A stretch of DNA of 36,851 nt, from the NCBI GenBank assembly GCA_020058085.1, contig JAGVER010000015.1, positions 1 through 36,851 on the forward strand, read 5' to 3'. The DNA is from Candidatus Omnitrophota bacterium. GTDB taxonomy: Bacteria; Omnitrophota; Gorgyraeia; Gygaellales; Profunditerraquicolaceae. Of the stretch, positions 1 to 9,103 are shown one piece after another; within the stretch, counting starts at the first letter, position 1; each line of letters begins with the position of its first letter. The translations under genes were made by a program, and so were the position numbers. Below the pieces are notes generated by a model. The model ran no database searches and was not told the origin of the DNA. It was given only the letters and a program-made list of their open reading frames with translations.

Positions 1-99
1 GGACCTTGCCTTTTAAGGCAAGGATGGATAATGGCCGCTCAAGTATCCAGCTTTTAGGGCTTCAAGAAACCGCGGGCTTTAGCCCGCGGAGCTTCATTT
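1..99. repeat. Composite palindromic element, copy 1 (truncated by window start)
   Basis: This is the same arrangement as the element at 31503-31612. An inner hairpin (CCTTGCCTT, TT, AAGGCAAGG) at 4-23 is followed by the conserved end GGCCGCTCAAGTAT at 33-46. A second palindrome follows at 60-99, with core CCGCGGGCT-TT-AGCCCGCGG. Bases 57-99 supply the last 14 or so codons of the aminotransferase on the minus strand. The left end lies outside the window. Family relationship is by direct comparison with the other copies here; mobility is inferred. Confidence 0.85.
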
Positions 100-1193
100 T
101 CTTCTAGGAAAGACCTGACTACGCTAGAAACAAATTCCGCCTGTTTCTTTGTTAAATCAAAGAAAGATGGCAACCATAACCCGCGCGAGGATATATCCGA
201 AGAATTAGAAAATTTACTACCGCTAACCATGTAAGGTTTTTGTGTATGCAAAGGGTACCAAAAAGGACGACAACCGATATTAAATTTTGCCAAAACAGAT
301 TCTATTTTCTTTCTATTATAGACCAAAATATCCGTCCACTGCGCTACCTCGCCGTCTTCGTTTTCAAGAGAAGGTAAGACTACACCCGGAGAGTCCGATA
401 ACATTTCTTGATACCATTTATCTCTTTGCCTAGCTTGAAAAAGGCGGTTAGGAAGACTCTCTAATTGAGCAATGCCTATAGCAGCCTGAATGTTAGTTAA
501 TTTAAAATTATAACCCATAACTGGATGCAAATCATTTCCGCCGGTACCTTGAAAACGACGCCCCTGGTCTTTTAACTCAAGGAGCCGATTATGTAATTTA
601 CTATTATTAGTAGCAATCATCCCCCCTTGCCCCGTAGTCACTGTCTTATTGGCGGAAAAGGAGAAACACCCTGCATCTCCGAAAACACCTAGATAGCGGC
701 CCTTATATTTTGAACCTAATCCCTCCGTTGCGTCACAGATTATGGATAACCCTTTTCTTTTAGCCAACAGCTCTAACAATTCGTAATTAGCAGCTCTACC
801 ATTTACATCAACAGGTACAATAGCCTTAGTGCGGGGGCCGATATTTTTAGCCACCGCATTTATATCAATCGTAAACCTATGCGGCTCAATATCTACAAGT
901 TTTACTTTAGCTCCAGTTAAACGCACAGCATTAGCAGTAGCAATAAAAGTCAAATCAGGTACAATAACTTCATCACCAGCCCCAACACCCATTCCCATTA
1001 GCGCCAGAGCAATCGCGGCCGTACCACTAGTTACCCCAACGCAGTATTTTGCTCCGATAAATTCCGCGATTTTCTTTTCAAAAAGCCGTGTATAACTACC
1101 ATCGTTTAAATAATTACTCTCAATTACTTTAATTGCCAGCTCTTTTTCGCGTCTGCCGGTTTTAGGCAAAAACCAGGGGATATATTTTTTCAT
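54..1193 (-). CDS. DegT/DnrJ/EryC1/StrS family PLP-dependent sugar aminotransferase
   Basis: A 379-aa fold-type I aminotransferase that would aminate a keto-sugar nucleotide during surface polysaccharide synthesis in the cytoplasm. Visible landmarks are SGTAA near residues 56-60 (phosphate binding), Asp154 in the CDATEG segment (pairs with the pyridine nitrogen) and the PLP lysine Lys183 in FSFSANK. The start overlaps the stop of the upstream acyltransferase by 4 bp, so they are translationally coupled. Together with the dehydrogenase and acyltransferase just upstream, it suggests a WbpA/WbpD/WbpE-like route to a diacetamido uronic acid, but the exact substrate cannot be read from the sequence; perosamine-type synthesis is an alternative. 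The last residues (EAPRAKARGFLKP) are encoded by a palindromic element and are probably not ancestral. Confidence 0.93.
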   Translation of the reverse strand: MKKYIPWFLPKTGRREKELAIKVIESNYLNDGSYTRLFEKKIAEFIGAKYCVGVTSGTAAIALALMGMGVGAGDEVIVPDLTFIATANAVRLTGAKVKLVDIEPHRFTIDINAVAKNIGPRTKAIVPVDVNGRAANYELLELLAKRKGLSIICDATEGLGSKYKGRYLGVFGDAGCFSFSANKTVTTGQGGMIATNNSKLHNRLLELKDQGRRFQGTGGNDLHPVMGYNFKLTNIQAAIGIAQLESLPNRLFQARQRDKWYQEMLSDSPGVVLPSLENEDGEVAQWTDILVYNRKKIESVLAKFNIGCRPFWYPLHTQKPYMVSGSKFSNSSDISSRGLWLPSFFDLTKKQAEFVSSVVRSFLEENEAPRAKARGFLKP

Positions 1194-1741
1194 AGTTTAT
1201 TTTCTAAGCACTTCTCAATAAGCTTAACCTGCCGTAAAACATTCTTGCGGTTACGCTTCTTAATAAATCTAAGCGGGATCCCCGCATATACCGACCATGG
1301 CTTAAACTTATAATTAGGAGTAACAAAACTTAAAGCTCCAATTACCACACCTTCTGGAATATCATTAGCCGGCATGATCACCGTATTTGCCCCTACAGCC
1401 GTAAAATTACCAATTCGAACATCACCGGTAATAAAATTATTCTTAACCTCACCGATTATTTCAAATACCTGCGGTGGGATTATGGTTACGATATCATTTG
1501 CAAAATCATCGCTAGCGCACCAGACTTTTACACCGGAGGAAAGACTACTGTAATCACCAAGTGTAAATTGCCATTCTTTACCACCTGCAATACTACAGCC
1601 AGAGGCAAGATGAGAACATTTCCCCACCCTAACTTTTGTTGAGAAATAGCTGAAGTCGTCGATCACTGAATACTCACCCACTATAAAATTGCCTGGGCAT
1701 CTAATTCTTATATTCTTTGATATAATAGGAGACATTTTCAT
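1190..1741 (-). CDS. Left-handed beta-helix (hexapeptide repeat) acyltransferase
   Basis: A 183-aa protein made mostly of hexapeptide repeats of the type [IV]GxxxxI. The strongest stretch is GDVRIGNFTAVGANTVI (about residues 108-124), followed by the usual exit motif VYAGIPLRFIKKR near 151-163. Such proteins act as trimers that transfer acetyl or other acyl groups from CoA to sugars. It sits between a nucleotide-sugar dehydrogenase and a sugar aminotransferase, so N-acetylation of an aminosugar nucleotide (WbpD-like) is a reasonable guess; O-acetylation of a glycan is also possible. An AAGGA-like ribosome site precedes the ATG. The sugar specificity is not visible. Confidence 0.85.
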   Translation of the reverse strand: MKMSPIISKNIRIRCPGNFIVGEYSVIDDFSYFSTKVRVGKCSHLASGCSIAGGKEWQFTLGDYSSLSSGVKVWCASDDFANDIVTIIPPQVFEIIGEVKNNFITGDVRIGNFTAVGANTVIMPANDIPEGVVIGALSFVTPNYKFKPWSVYAGIPLRFIKKRNRKNVLRQVKLIEKCLENKL

Positions 1742-1749
1742 CTTATCCT

Positions 1750-2952
1750 TTATTTTTTAACTATTCCCCAAAGATCAATTACCTTTTTTCCACGGGGAAT
1801 TTTCAAGACCTTATAGGCAGAATGAGGCACTCCGATTATGATAATATCACTGGATTTCAACAATTTCTCCTTGCTAACAAAGGTGCAATCTTTGGCAAAC
1901 TCATCGGAATAATAAACTTTTGCTCCATGAAATCTTAAGATTTTTCCCAGTTTGTAGGAGAGCGAATCTCTAATATCATCTATATCTGCCTTAAAAGTCA
2001 TCCCCAAAATACCTATTTTGGTTTTACTTAAATCGTGCTTCTGCCTTAATTTATTTACTAAGAAATTAGGCAACCCTTCATTGACCAACATAGCCGCATG
2101 CCCCAAAACAAAGTTATCACTACTAAACGCAACCAGCTGCATTGTATCCTTCAAAAGACAAGGCCCTGCGGCAAAACCAGCAGTAGGTAAAGTGGCTGTC
2201 CTTCCATAACCTTCTGTCATTGCCTGACGAACCTTATTGTAATCAACGCCAAAATCTCTGGCAATCATGTAAAACTGGTTGGTCACGGCAAACTGTATAT
2301 ACCTCCAAGAGTTGGAAAATAATTTAACCAACTCTGCTTCCTCTATCGAAGTCTTGATAATTTTAGGCGAGATAAGCCCAAACAACTTCGCAGCCTCATC
2401 TACCGCCTCAGCAGTCATACCGGAAACAATTTGAGGCAATTCCTCTAATTCTTTAACAGCATACCCCTGCACGATCCTCTCCGGACAATAAGCTATGCGC
2501 CAACTATTAGCGCTGCCGCCTAGTATTTTCAAGATCTGTTGGCAGGTATGGGGATATACGGTGCTGCGCACGATAATAACCTGATCTCTACGTAAATACT
2601 TCTTTAATTTTAGGAAAATTTCCAGAAAAACGCGGGTTTTAGGATTAAGATACTCATCGATAGGAGTACCTAAAGCAATAATTATGTATTTTCCTTTTGA
2701 GACACTCTTTAAATCAAGAGATACCGCAAGTTTTCCGTTTTTTAAAACATTTTTCAGAATGGGTTGGGCGCCATATTCAATGAAAGGCATAATACCTCTT
2801 TTAACCAATCCGGCTTTTACAGAATCGATGTCGGTTAAACATGTTTTTAACCCCTCTTTGGCAAATATTAGGCCCAACGGTAAACCCACATGCCCCAATC
2901 CGCCAATTACTACCACATCAAAAGGAAAACGAGATTTACTTTTCTTACTCAT
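1750..2952 (-). CDS. UDP-sugar 6-dehydrogenase (UDP-Glc/UDP-ManNAc dehydrogenase family)
   Basis: A 400-aa NAD-dependent nucleotide-sugar dehydrogenase that oxidises C6 of a UDP-sugar to the uronic acid. The N-terminal Rossmann motif is GGLGHVG (about 17-23). The central domain has Lys210 in the ELVKLFSN segment and the catalytic Cys265 in GPCLLKD. The C-terminal UDP-binding domain has FKADIDDIRDS near 320-330. The ATG at 2952 is preferred over a TTG one codon upstream, because GGAGGG lies 9 nt before the ATG. Length fits the WecC/WbpA group better than the longer Ugd proteins, but the substrate is not certain. A 207-bp gap separates it from the upstream repeat protein; it is followed by the acyltransferase after 8 bp. 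Confidence 0.9.
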   Translation of the reverse strand: MSKKSKSRFPFDVVVIGGLGHVGLPLGLIFAKEGLKTCLTDIDSVKAGLVKRGIMPFIEYGAQPILKNVLKNGKLAVSLDLKSVSKGKYIIIALGTPIDEYLNPKTRVFLEIFLKLKKYLRRDQVIIVRSTVYPHTCQQILKILGGSANSWRIAYCPERIVQGYAVKELEELPQIVSGMTAEAVDEAAKLFGLISPKIIKTSIEEAELVKLFSNSWRYIQFAVTNQFYMIARDFGVDYNKVRQAMTEGYGRTATLPTAGFAAGPCLLKDTMQLVAFSSDNFVLGHAAMLVNEGLPNFLVNKLRQKHDLSKTKIGILGMTFKADIDDIRDSLSYKLGKILRFHGAKVYYSDEFAKDCTFVSKEKLLKSSDIIIIGVPHSAYKVLKIPRGKKVIDLWGIVKK

Positions 2953-3159
2953 CAAGAATTACCCTCCGGTCTAATGATTATTTCTCTTCATATCTATAAT
3001 AACTACTTATAACCATATTCGAACTGCTCTACAGTTATTTTTTTGCATCTTTCAATTGCTGCTAAAATCGATACAATGATCCTTAAGATAACCAAGCGGA
3101 AATTCCATATTTGAGGGAATATTATAACATTAAGGCGAGAGAAATAAAAGGTTTTTTAC

Positions 3160-3927
3160 TTAGAAAGGGATGGTAACGCCAGCTTCAATACCATGCTGAT
3201 CCTGACGTTTTTTTAGCCTTATAAAAGCTTTAACATCAAGGGTTTTCAAGAATTTATGCGTTATAGAAAGAGTCAACCCCAAAGGCTCTCCGAACTCGTT
3301 TTTAAGCGCAAATTGAACGTTATCACGGCCAAAGGTTACCTCTGCCACAAATTCTATTGCCTTTAGATTACCCTTGCCATAATCCATCTGAAAAGTTAGC
3401 CCCAAATTACGTCCAAACTTCCATTCGCCGTAGAGAATTAGCATCTGACCGGGTAAAGTCAAGCGACTTTGACGAATACCTATACCAATACGGTAACAGA
3501 TCTGGCCTTTCTTAGGATAAATTACTGGTGATTCAAGCTGAACTTTGAATTCAAAGCGCGAAGTTGAACTACCTTCGAGGAAATAGAGAATGCGATTAGC
3601 TGAAGACAACTTCCAGTAGCCCTTAAAGATTAGAGTATCGCGGCCGTCTTCAGAAATATACTCAATCCGCTGATTATTGTTTAGTTTCCAGCTACCCTTA
3701 AAAGTAAAAGTTTCCCTTGGGCCTTTGCGGCCGGTGGCTTCAAAACAAAGTTCGTTGTAATTATTGGCGCGCCAAGTGCCTTTAAGTTTAAGGATACGCA
3801 GACGTGAAAGAGGGGCTCTCCCCTCTGGGGAGAGCCCCTCTTCCGCTACTGTTTGGGTAGTTTCGACAACGATTGAATCAGATTCAGCTACAATAAAACG
3901 CCTACGGATATTATCGCTGCGCTTCAT
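3160..3927 (-). CDS. Beta-rich repeat protein of unknown function
   Basis: I do not recognise this 255-aa protein. It has a four-fold repeat centred on [LF][KY]GxW at residues 48-52, 76-80, 101-105 and 165-169, each followed by a polar turn and a hydrophobic strand (for example NRILYF). The second half alternates polar and apolar residues and ends in IPF, as beta-barrel or beta-sheet proteins often do, but no signal peptide is visible. The start overlaps the upstream SDR gene by 17 bp. Residues 29-40 ([12 protein letters not shown]) are encoded by a 35-bp palindrome and look inserted between the N-terminal leader and the first repeat. Location within a polysaccharide cluster suggests a surface-related role, which is only inference. 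Confidence 0.75.
   Translation of the reverse strand: MKRSDNIRRRFIVAESDSIVVETTQTVAEEGLSPEGRAPLSRLRILKLKGTWRANNYNELCFEATGRKGPRETFTFKGSWKLNNNQRIEYISEDGRDTLIFKGYWKLSSANRILYFLEGSSTSRFEFKVQLESPVIYPKKGQICYRIGIGIRQSRLTLPGQMLILYGEWKFGRNLGLTFQMDYGKGNLKAIEFVAEVTFGRDNVQFALKNEFGEPLGLTLSITHKFLKTLDVKAFIRLKKRQDQHGIEAGVTIPF
3808..3842. repeat. Palindromic insertion in the 255-aa repeat gene
   Basis: Two perfect 16-bp arms (3808-3823 and 3827-3842; GGGGAGAGCCCCTCTT and its complement) flank a 3-base loop. The element is read through in frame as residues 29-40 of the host protein, lying before the repeats begin. It is much richer in G and C than its surroundings, consistent with an inserted element. Confidence 0.85.
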
Positions 3928-4960
3928 AGATCTCTTTAACTGTCTCTTCTATGCCGTATTTGTAATCCCATGTAGGATAATGTGATTTAAATTTCGATAC
4001 GTCGCTAATCCACCAGATATGATCACCAATACGGTTTTTATCTATGTATTCGTAGTTTAGTTTCTTTCCAGTTAATTTCTGACAAAGGTCGATTGCCTCT
4101 AAGATAGAGATGTTCGCGAAGCGACCACCGCCGATGTTATAAACTTCTCCGGAACGCGGAGCCTGAAAAAAGTGATAAAACGCGTTCACTAAGTCATAGG
4201 AATGGATATTATCGCGCACCTGTTTGCCTTTATAACCATAGATCATATATTTGCGGCCGGTGATCGCGCATTTAACAAAATATGATAAAAACCCATGTAA
4301 TTCAGCACCTGAATGCGCAGGTCCGGTAAGGCAACCGCCACGAAAAATCGCGGTCTTAAGACTAAAGTAGCGACCGTATTCCTGTGTCATTATGTCGGCA
4401 GCGACCTTAGAAGCACCAAATACTGAATGTAGGCAACTATCTATACTCATAGACTCATCAATACCTTTGTAGTATTGGTGAGTCCCGGTAAGTTCATAGC
4501 GCTTTTCAAGTTCAATTAAAGGCAGAAAGTTTGGCCTCTCTCCATAAACTTTGTTCGTTGAAGTGAATATGAATACTGCTTGCGGGGAATATTTCCTGAA
4601 CGCTTCCAGCAAAACAAGCGTACCTTGCGCATTAACTCCAAAATCTATCATGGGATCTTTCGCTGCCCAATCATGAGATGGCTGGGCCGCGGCATGAACA
4701 ATTAAGACAATATCTGAAACGTATTTCTTAAATATCTTGTTAATTTGATTATCATTACGGATATCTACAGAGTAATGCTTGTAGTTTTTGTATTTCGCCT
4801 GCAACCGCTTCTGGTTCCAGAGAACAGAACCATCCTTGCCAAAAAAACTTTTACGCATATTATTGTCAATACCAACGATATCAAAACCTTTTCCAGCGAA
4901 GAAACTTACGGTTTCAGATCCGATTAATCCACAGGAACCGGTAACTAAGACGACTGACAT
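3911..4960 (-). CDS. Extended SDR, CDP-paratose 2-epimerase-like sugar epimerase
   Basis: A 349-aa NAD-dependent epimerase/dehydratase. The dinucleotide motif is GSCGLIG near the N-terminus, followed by GIDNNMR and [10 protein letters not shown], a combination I associate with proteins annotated as CDP-paratose (tyvelose) 2-epimerases. The usual YxxxK reads HSVFGASK here, so the catalytic Tyr position holds Phe; from memory this is normal for this subgroup. The start at 4960 is chosen because GGAGGG lies 9 nt upstream; the longer frame would begin inside the end of rmlB. It follows the rmlB stop by 2 bp, so the two are cotranscribed. The exact sugar is unproven. Confidence 0.82.
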   Translation of the reverse strand: MSVVLVTGSCGLIGSETVSFFAGKGFDIVGIDNNMRKSFFGKDGSVLWNQKRLQAKYKNYKHYSVDIRNDNQINKIFKKYVSDIVLIVHAAAQPSHDWAAKDPMIDFGVNAQGTLVLLEAFRKYSPQAVFIFTSTNKVYGERPNFLPLIELEKRYELTGTHQYYKGIDESMSIDSCLHSVFGASKVAADIMTQEYGRYFSLKTAIFRGGCLTGPAHSGAELHGFLSYFVKCAITGRKYMIYGYKGKQVRDNIHSYDLVNAFYHFFQAPRSGEVYNIGGGRFANISILEAIDLCQKLTGKKLNYEYIDKNRIGDHIWWISDVSKFKSHYPTWDYKYGIEETVKEIYEAQR

Positions 4961-4962
4961 AT

Positions 4963-5976
4963 TTAAAAGCCCTCCATAAGCCAAGTTTTATTCTCTAAAT
5001 ACCAGTCTATGGTAAGCTTAATCCCCTCTTTAAAATCGACCTTCGGTTTCCAGCCAAGCTCTTTCTTAATTTTAGAGGAATTTAGCGAATACCTTATATC
5101 GTGTCCGGGCCGGTCTTTGACAAATTTGTAGCGGTTCTGGCTTACGCCTAAATTCCTCAAGATGAGTTTTACTGTGTCAATATTTTTACTCTCTATTCCG
5201 CTACCTAGATTATATAGCGCTCCTATCTTACCCTTTCGCATAATCTGCATAATCCCTTTAGCGCAATCATTAACATAAAGCCACTCGCGGACATTCTGGC
5301 CTCTAGCATAAACAGGGACCTTGCCACCCTTAAGCACGCTTTTTATTGCTAAAGGAATTAATTTTTCCGGGAATTGCCATGGGCCATAGTTATTACAGGG
5401 ACGGATAATTATCGCGGGGAAATTATAAGTCCTGACATAAGCCTGTACTAGAAGATCAGCTGCTGCCTTAGAGGCAGCGTAAGGGCTATTCGATTTAATT
5501 GACGAGCTTTCGCTGAATTTGCCGTTTGGAATCTCTCCGTAAACTTCATCAGTTGAGATAAAAATAAACTTCTTTATATTATACTTACGACAAGCATCAA
5601 GTAGCACCTGTGTGCCTCGAATATTGGTTTCAATGAACGGCGAAGCATCGTTAATACTACGGTCAACGTGCGATTCAGCAGCGAAGTGCACAACAATATC
5701 TGGCTTTTCTTTTTGAAAAATAGATTGAATGCCGGTTTTATCGCAGATATCTGTTCTATAGAATTTAAATTTACCTTTTACTTCTTCAAGGCGCTTGAGG
5801 TCGCCGGCATAGGTAAGTTTATCAATTATAACTAAGCCGTAGGGGAGGTTTAAACCTCCCCTACGGCAAGAATAGCTCCCCTTGGGAAAATAGAACCATC
5901 TCCATTCTTTTACAAAAGCGCTGCCGATAAAACCTGCACCACCAGTAACTAAGATTTTAGGTAATCTCTTACGCAT
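4963..5976 (-). CDS. rmlB: dTDP-glucose 4,6-dehydratase
   Basis: A 337-aa extended SDR that converts dTDP-glucose to dTDP-4-keto-6-deoxyglucose. GGAGFIG (12-18) binds NAD; the active site shows T142-D143-E144 in STDEVYG, Tyr166 and Lys170 in YAASK; the family marker [11 protein letters not shown] is at 97-107. Relative to typical RmlB, the region between the first helix and the [11 protein letters not shown] strand is expanded and altered (about 25-47). Residues 37-47 ([11 protein letters not shown]) are encoded by a perfect 32-bp palindrome. The start overlaps the end of the rmlD-like gene by 28 bp. Both active-site and cofactor residues are intact, so the enzyme is probably functional despite the insertion. 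Confidence 0.93.
   Translation of the reverse strand: MRKRLPKILVTGGAGFIGSAFVKEWRWFYFPKGSYSCRRGGLNLPYGLVIIDKLTYAGDLKRLEEVKGKFKFYRTDICDKTGIQSIFQKEKPDIVVHFAAESHVDRSINDASPFIETNIRGTQVLLDACRKYNIKKFIFISTDEVYGEIPNGKFSESSSIKSNSPYAASKAAADLLVQAYVRTYNFPAIIIRPCNNYGPWQFPEKLIPLAIKSVLKGGKVPVYARGQNVREWLYVNDCAKGIMQIMRKGKIGALYNLGSGIESKNIDTVKLILRNLGVSQNRYKFVKDRPGHDIRYSLNSSKIKKELGWKPKVDFKEGIKLTIDWYLENKTWLMEGF
5836..5867. repeat. Perfect 32-bp palindrome inside rmlB
   Basis: Each half reads GCCGTAGGGGAGGTTT, so the whole is perfectly self-complementary with no loop. It is translated in frame as [11 protein letters not shown] (rmlB residues 37-47), between the first helix and second strand of the Rossmann fold, a surface loop where extra residues are tolerated. 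Confidence 0.9.
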
Positions 5977-6770
5977 TCGTCTAAAACTGAATTGATATTC
6001 CTTACTTTGAAACCACTCTTTTCAAGTTTGGTTGTTGACAAAACCAGATTGGTCCTTACTAATCTTAATTTCTTTAACGCGATTACCTTAAACTTACAGA
6101 GAGGAATATGCTTTTGATATACCTGCATAAGCTTAGGGTAACGCAGGCCGCCTTTATTTACCAGATTATATATTCCTTTAGCGTCAATACTAAGTAAATG
6201 GTTAATTGCCCTGACAAAATCCGGAATATAGGTTACAGAATTAGGAATATCAATAACCTTATTATACTTTAGGAGCTTATCCAATAGATTCTTGGGGTGC
6301 TTTTCGTTAATAAGCGGAATCCTCATCCGGATAATTAAAATATTATAATCACGAGAAAATTTCGCAATTGCCCTCTCAGCGTAAATTTTACTGCGGCTAT
6401 AAAATAACTTGAAAAAATAATCCTCGCTCTCTTCTTCTATTGGCCTACTCTTCTTATAGTCAAAATTAAATATGCAACCGCTTGATATATGAACCAATTT
6501 TATATTATTACGCAGCGCAACTTCTAGAAGAATTACCGGAACAAAGCTATTCGCCAATAAAACTCCGTCTATATCTTGCTCGCAATCATCGACATTCCTC
6601 TTACCGGTCAAACCGATACAGTTAATTATTACTTGAGGTTTATGTCTTTTAACTACTTTTTCGGCGTCTTTATAAGATTTTATTAAGCAATCGGTTATCT
6701 GACAATTCAATGCTTTTTGCAAACGCTCACCGATAAAACCTTTGCCTAATATAAGTATTTTTTTATTCAT
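5949..6770 (-). CDS. RmlD-like dTDP-4-dehydrorhamnose reductase / sugar-nucleotide reductase
   Basis: A 273-aa short SDR with a GKGFIG nucleotide-binding turn (8-13 from the chosen start), an SSGCIF segment in place of the catalytic Ser/Thr block, and YSRSK fitting YxxxK. This is the RmlD layout: reduction of a dTDP-4-keto-6-deoxy sugar using NAD(P)H. The ATG at 6770 overlaps the end of rmlA; an upstream ATG at 6782 is possible, and neither has a strong ribosome site. No rmlC epimerase is visible in the window, so either rmlC lies elsewhere or the product is a different 6-deoxy sugar. The sequence is divergent, so rmlD is not assigned as a firm symbol. Confidence 0.78.
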   Translation of the reverse strand: MNKKILILGKGFIGERLQKALNCQITDCLIKSYKDAEKVVKRHKPQVIINCIGLTGKRNVDDCEQDIDGVLLANSFVPVILLEVALRNNIKLVHISSGCIFNFDYKKSRPIEEESEDYFFKLFYSRSKIYAERAIAKFSRDYNILIIRMRIPLINEKHPKNLLDKLLKYNKVIDIPNSVTYIPDFVRAINHLLSIDAKGIYNLVNKGGLRYPKLMQVYQKHIPLCKFKVIALKKLRLVRTNLVLSTTKLEKSGFKVRNINSVLDECVRDYLKS

Positions 6771-7626
6771 TAGCGAGACCATTTAAATACTGGCCATAAC
6801 TCGTGGGAATACTACCAGCTAATTTTAGCAACTGTGCCTTTTTGATATAGCCCATACGATAGGCCACTTCTTCGGGACAACCAATCTTTAAACCCTGCCG
6901 CTCTTCTATTGTTTTTATAAAGACTGAGGCGTCTATAAGCGACTCGGGTGTGCCGGTATCAAGCCAAGCGTGCCCTCGCCCTAAAAACTGCACCTTAAGT
7001 TTTCCTTTTTTAATGTATTCATTATTGACACTGGTAATTTCCAGTTCGCCGCGGCTTGAAGGCTTAAGCCTTTTGGCAATTTTAACCACATTATTATCAT
7101 AAAAATAAAGCCCCGAAACCACCCAATTCGATTTTGGCTTCTTAGGCTTTTCAACGATAGAAACAACCCTACATTTCTTATCAAACCCAATCACTCCATA
7201 ACGCGCAGGGTCTTTAACCATATAACCGAAAACAACTGCACCGTTTTTTATTTTTGCCGAATTCTGGAGCAATTCACTAAGGTTAAAACCGTAAAATATG
7301 TTATCCCCTAAGATTAGGCAGACGCTATCTTTACCGATAAACTTTTCTCCGAGAATAAAGCTTTGGGCAATACCTTTTGGCTCATTCTGAACCAGATAGG
7401 ATATCTTAATTCCAAGGCTTGATCCATCGCCTAATAGATCCTTAAATCTGGGAGTATCTTTAAGAGTAGAGATGACCAATATCTCTTTAATTCCGGCAAG
7501 CATAAGCACAGATAAAGGATAATAAATCATTGGCTTATCATAAATCGGAAGCATCTGCTTACAAACACCCTTTGTAATAGGATATAGCCTTGTAGCCTTA
7601 CCACCGGCGAGGATTATCCCTTTCAC
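6763..7626 (-). CDS. rmlA: Glucose-1-phosphate thymidylyltransferase
   Basis: A 287-aa nucleotidyltransferase that makes dTDP-glucose from glucose-1-phosphate and dTTP, the first step of the dTDP-sugar pathway. The signature is [12 protein letters not shown] (usual form GGxGTRLxP), followed by [17 protein letters not shown], the [10 protein letters not shown] segment, GDNIFYG and EKPKKPKS, all in the expected order. A GTG start at 7626 is preferred because AGGGGG sits just upstream and the length then matches the family; the ATG at 7644 lies inside the end of the SemiSWEET gene without a ribosome site. It is directly followed by the rmlD-like and rmlB genes. Confidence 0.95.
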   Translation of the reverse strand: MKGIILAGGKATRLYPITKGVCKQMLPIYDKPMIYYPLSVLMLAGIKEILVISTLKDTPRFKDLLGDGSSLGIKISYLVQNEPKGIAQSFILGEKFIGKDSVCLILGDNIFYGFNLSELLQNSAKIKNGAVVFGYMVKDPARYGVIGFDKKCRVVSIVEKPKKPKSNWVVSGLYFYDNNVVKIAKRLKPSSRGELEITSVNNEYIKKGKLKVQFLGRGHAWLDTGTPESLIDASVFIKTIEERQGLKIGCPEEVAYRMGYIKKAQLLKLAGSIPTSYGQYLNGLANE

Positions 7627-7627
7627 C

Positions 7628-7888
7628 TTACCCCCTTTTCCCATATTTAAAATACATGAATATGAGTATCACCAATGTTACTAAAGATACAAAGTTCGCG
7701 CATATTATTATCGGGTCTTTGCGGTAGAGACCGTAAATTACCCATAAGAAGACTCCTAAAGAAAGTTGAAAGAGAGTAAACGGACTGACGTCTTTGACAG
7801 ATTTTGTCCTTAAGGATTTGATTATCTGGGGAACAAAAGAAAGCATTGTGAGGGTTGCTGCTATTGAGCCGATTATTGTCCAAATCAT
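7628..7888 (-). CDS. SemiSWEET sugar transporter (MtN3/PQ-loop)
   Basis: An 86-aa protein with three predicted membrane helices (about 3-22, 35-55 and 60-80) and the PQ motif in [15 protein letters not shown]. Bacterial SemiSWEETs are single three-helix units that dimerise and carry sugars across the inner membrane by facilitated diffusion. The ATG at 7888 gives the family's usual length; the longer frame would begin inside tyrS. It sits between tyrS and rmlA with a very short spacing to both, so it is in the same transcript. The substrate cannot be told from sequence. Confidence 0.9.
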   Translation of the reverse strand: MIWTIIGSIAATLTMLSFVPQIIKSLRTKSVKDVSPFTLFQLSLGVFLWVIYGLYRKDPIIICANFVSLVTLVILIFMYFKYGKRG

Positions 7889-7892
7889 AGAT

Positions 7893-9065
7893 TTACCCGA
7901 TTTTAACACTCAAAAAACGGCGGGAGCCTGCTTTAAGTATTCCGTTTTCTTTAGGAATAAAACTTTCCTTATCGACTTTTGTATTATTAAAACTTACCCC
8001 ACCCTGTTTAATTAAACGACGGACTTCATTCCCGCTTGCAGCAAGCTTGCTTTCAGTAAGTATCACGACAATATTCTTTTGACCATCGCTCCTAAATTCC
8101 GGCATATCTGCAGGGATTTCCTTTTGAGAGAAGACACGCGTAAACTCCTCTGCTTCTTTTTCCGCGGACTGCACAGAGTGATATTGGCTGATAATGAGCT
8201 TAGCTAAATTAACCTTGGCATCCCGAGGATGAATCTCCTTTACCTTAGCTAGATCTTCGTCAGTAAGCAACTCATAATATTTAATCATCATCTCGTCGGA
8301 TATTGACATGAGCTTACCGAACATATCTTTTGCCGACTCATTTATGCCGATATAATTACTATAGGATTTGCTCATCTTCTGGATGCCATCAGTACCCTCC
8401 AGAAGAGGCATAGTTAAAACGACTTGCGGCGGCTGATTATAATCCTTTTGCAGATCACGGCCAACCAAAAGATTAAAAATCTGGTCGGTTCCACCCAACT
8501 CTATATCTGACTTAAGCATTACTGAATCATATCCCTGAAGCACCGGATAAATAAATTCAGATATATAAATTGGTTTTTTATTATTCCTTCTTTGGGTAAA
8601 ATCTTCCCGCTCAAGCATCCTGTTCGCGGTGTAATGTGTAAGCAACCCGCTAAATTCAAGACCTTTCATTTTTTCAAACCATTTACTATTAAAAACAATT
8701 TTGAGCTTTGAAATATCAAGTATTCTGGCTACCTGTTTTTTATAAGTCTGGGCGTTTTTGGCGACTTCTTCTTTAGAGAGCTGCTTTCTAATTTCGGATC
8801 TTCCGCTTGGATCACCTATCTGGCCGGTAAAATCACCGATAAGAAAATAAACCTCATGACCTAAATCCTGAAACTGACGCAATTTCCGTAAGAGCACAGT
8901 ATGGCCTAGGTGCAAATCAGGCGCAGTCGGATCAAAACCTGCCTTAATCTTCAAGGGTCTTCGAGTTTTAATGCTCTCCTCGAGCTTTTTGCGCAACTCA
9001 ACCTCGGAAATTATCTCTACCGCTCCGCGCTTGATAATCTCTAATTGCCTGTTAATATCATACAT
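7893..9065 (-). CDS. tyrS: Tyrosyl-tRNA synthetase
   Basis: A 390-aa class Ic synthetase that charges tRNA-Tyr. The HIGH-type motif is HLGH at 52-55 (after GFDPTAPDL) and KMSKS is at 230-234. The tyrosine-binding region is recognisable around [18 protein letters not shown] (178-195). An S4 RNA-binding domain occupies roughly the last 65 residues ([14 protein letters not shown]). The single HLGH and the length place it in the TyrZ-like branch. It lies 38 bp downstream of rpsA with a GGGA ribosome site. Confidence 0.96.
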   Translation of the reverse strand: MYDINRQLEIIKRGAVEIISEVELRKKLEESIKTRRPLKIKAGFDPTAPDLHLGHTVLLRKLRQFQDLGHEVYFLIGDFTGQIGDPSGRSEIRKQLSKEEVAKNAQTYKKQVARILDISKLKIVFNSKWFEKMKGLEFSGLLTHYTANRMLEREDFTQRRNNKKPIYISEFIYPVLQGYDSVMLKSDIELGGTDQIFNLLVGRDLQKDYNQPPQVVLTMPLLEGTDGIQKMSKSYSNYIGINESAKDMFGKLMSISDEMMIKYYELLTDEDLAKVKEIHPRDAKVNLAKLIISQYHSVQSAEKEAEEFTRVFSQKEIPADMPEFRSDGQKNIVVILTESKLAASGNEVRRLIKQGGVSFNNTKVDKESFIPKENGILKAGSRRFLSVKIG

Positions 9066-9103
9066 AGCAATCCCTTTTTTAGGCTAACCGCTACAAACCA
9101 CTT

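Noticed and set aside
3121-3126. Promoter (TATAAT) before the UDP-sugar dehydrogenase
   Set aside because: The -10 is perfect but no acceptable -35 is found at 15-19 bp.
5836-5867. Assembly artefact as cause of palindromes in genes
   Set aside because: Several different palindromes preserve frame and flank real protein domains, and families recur between genes, which an artefact would not produce.
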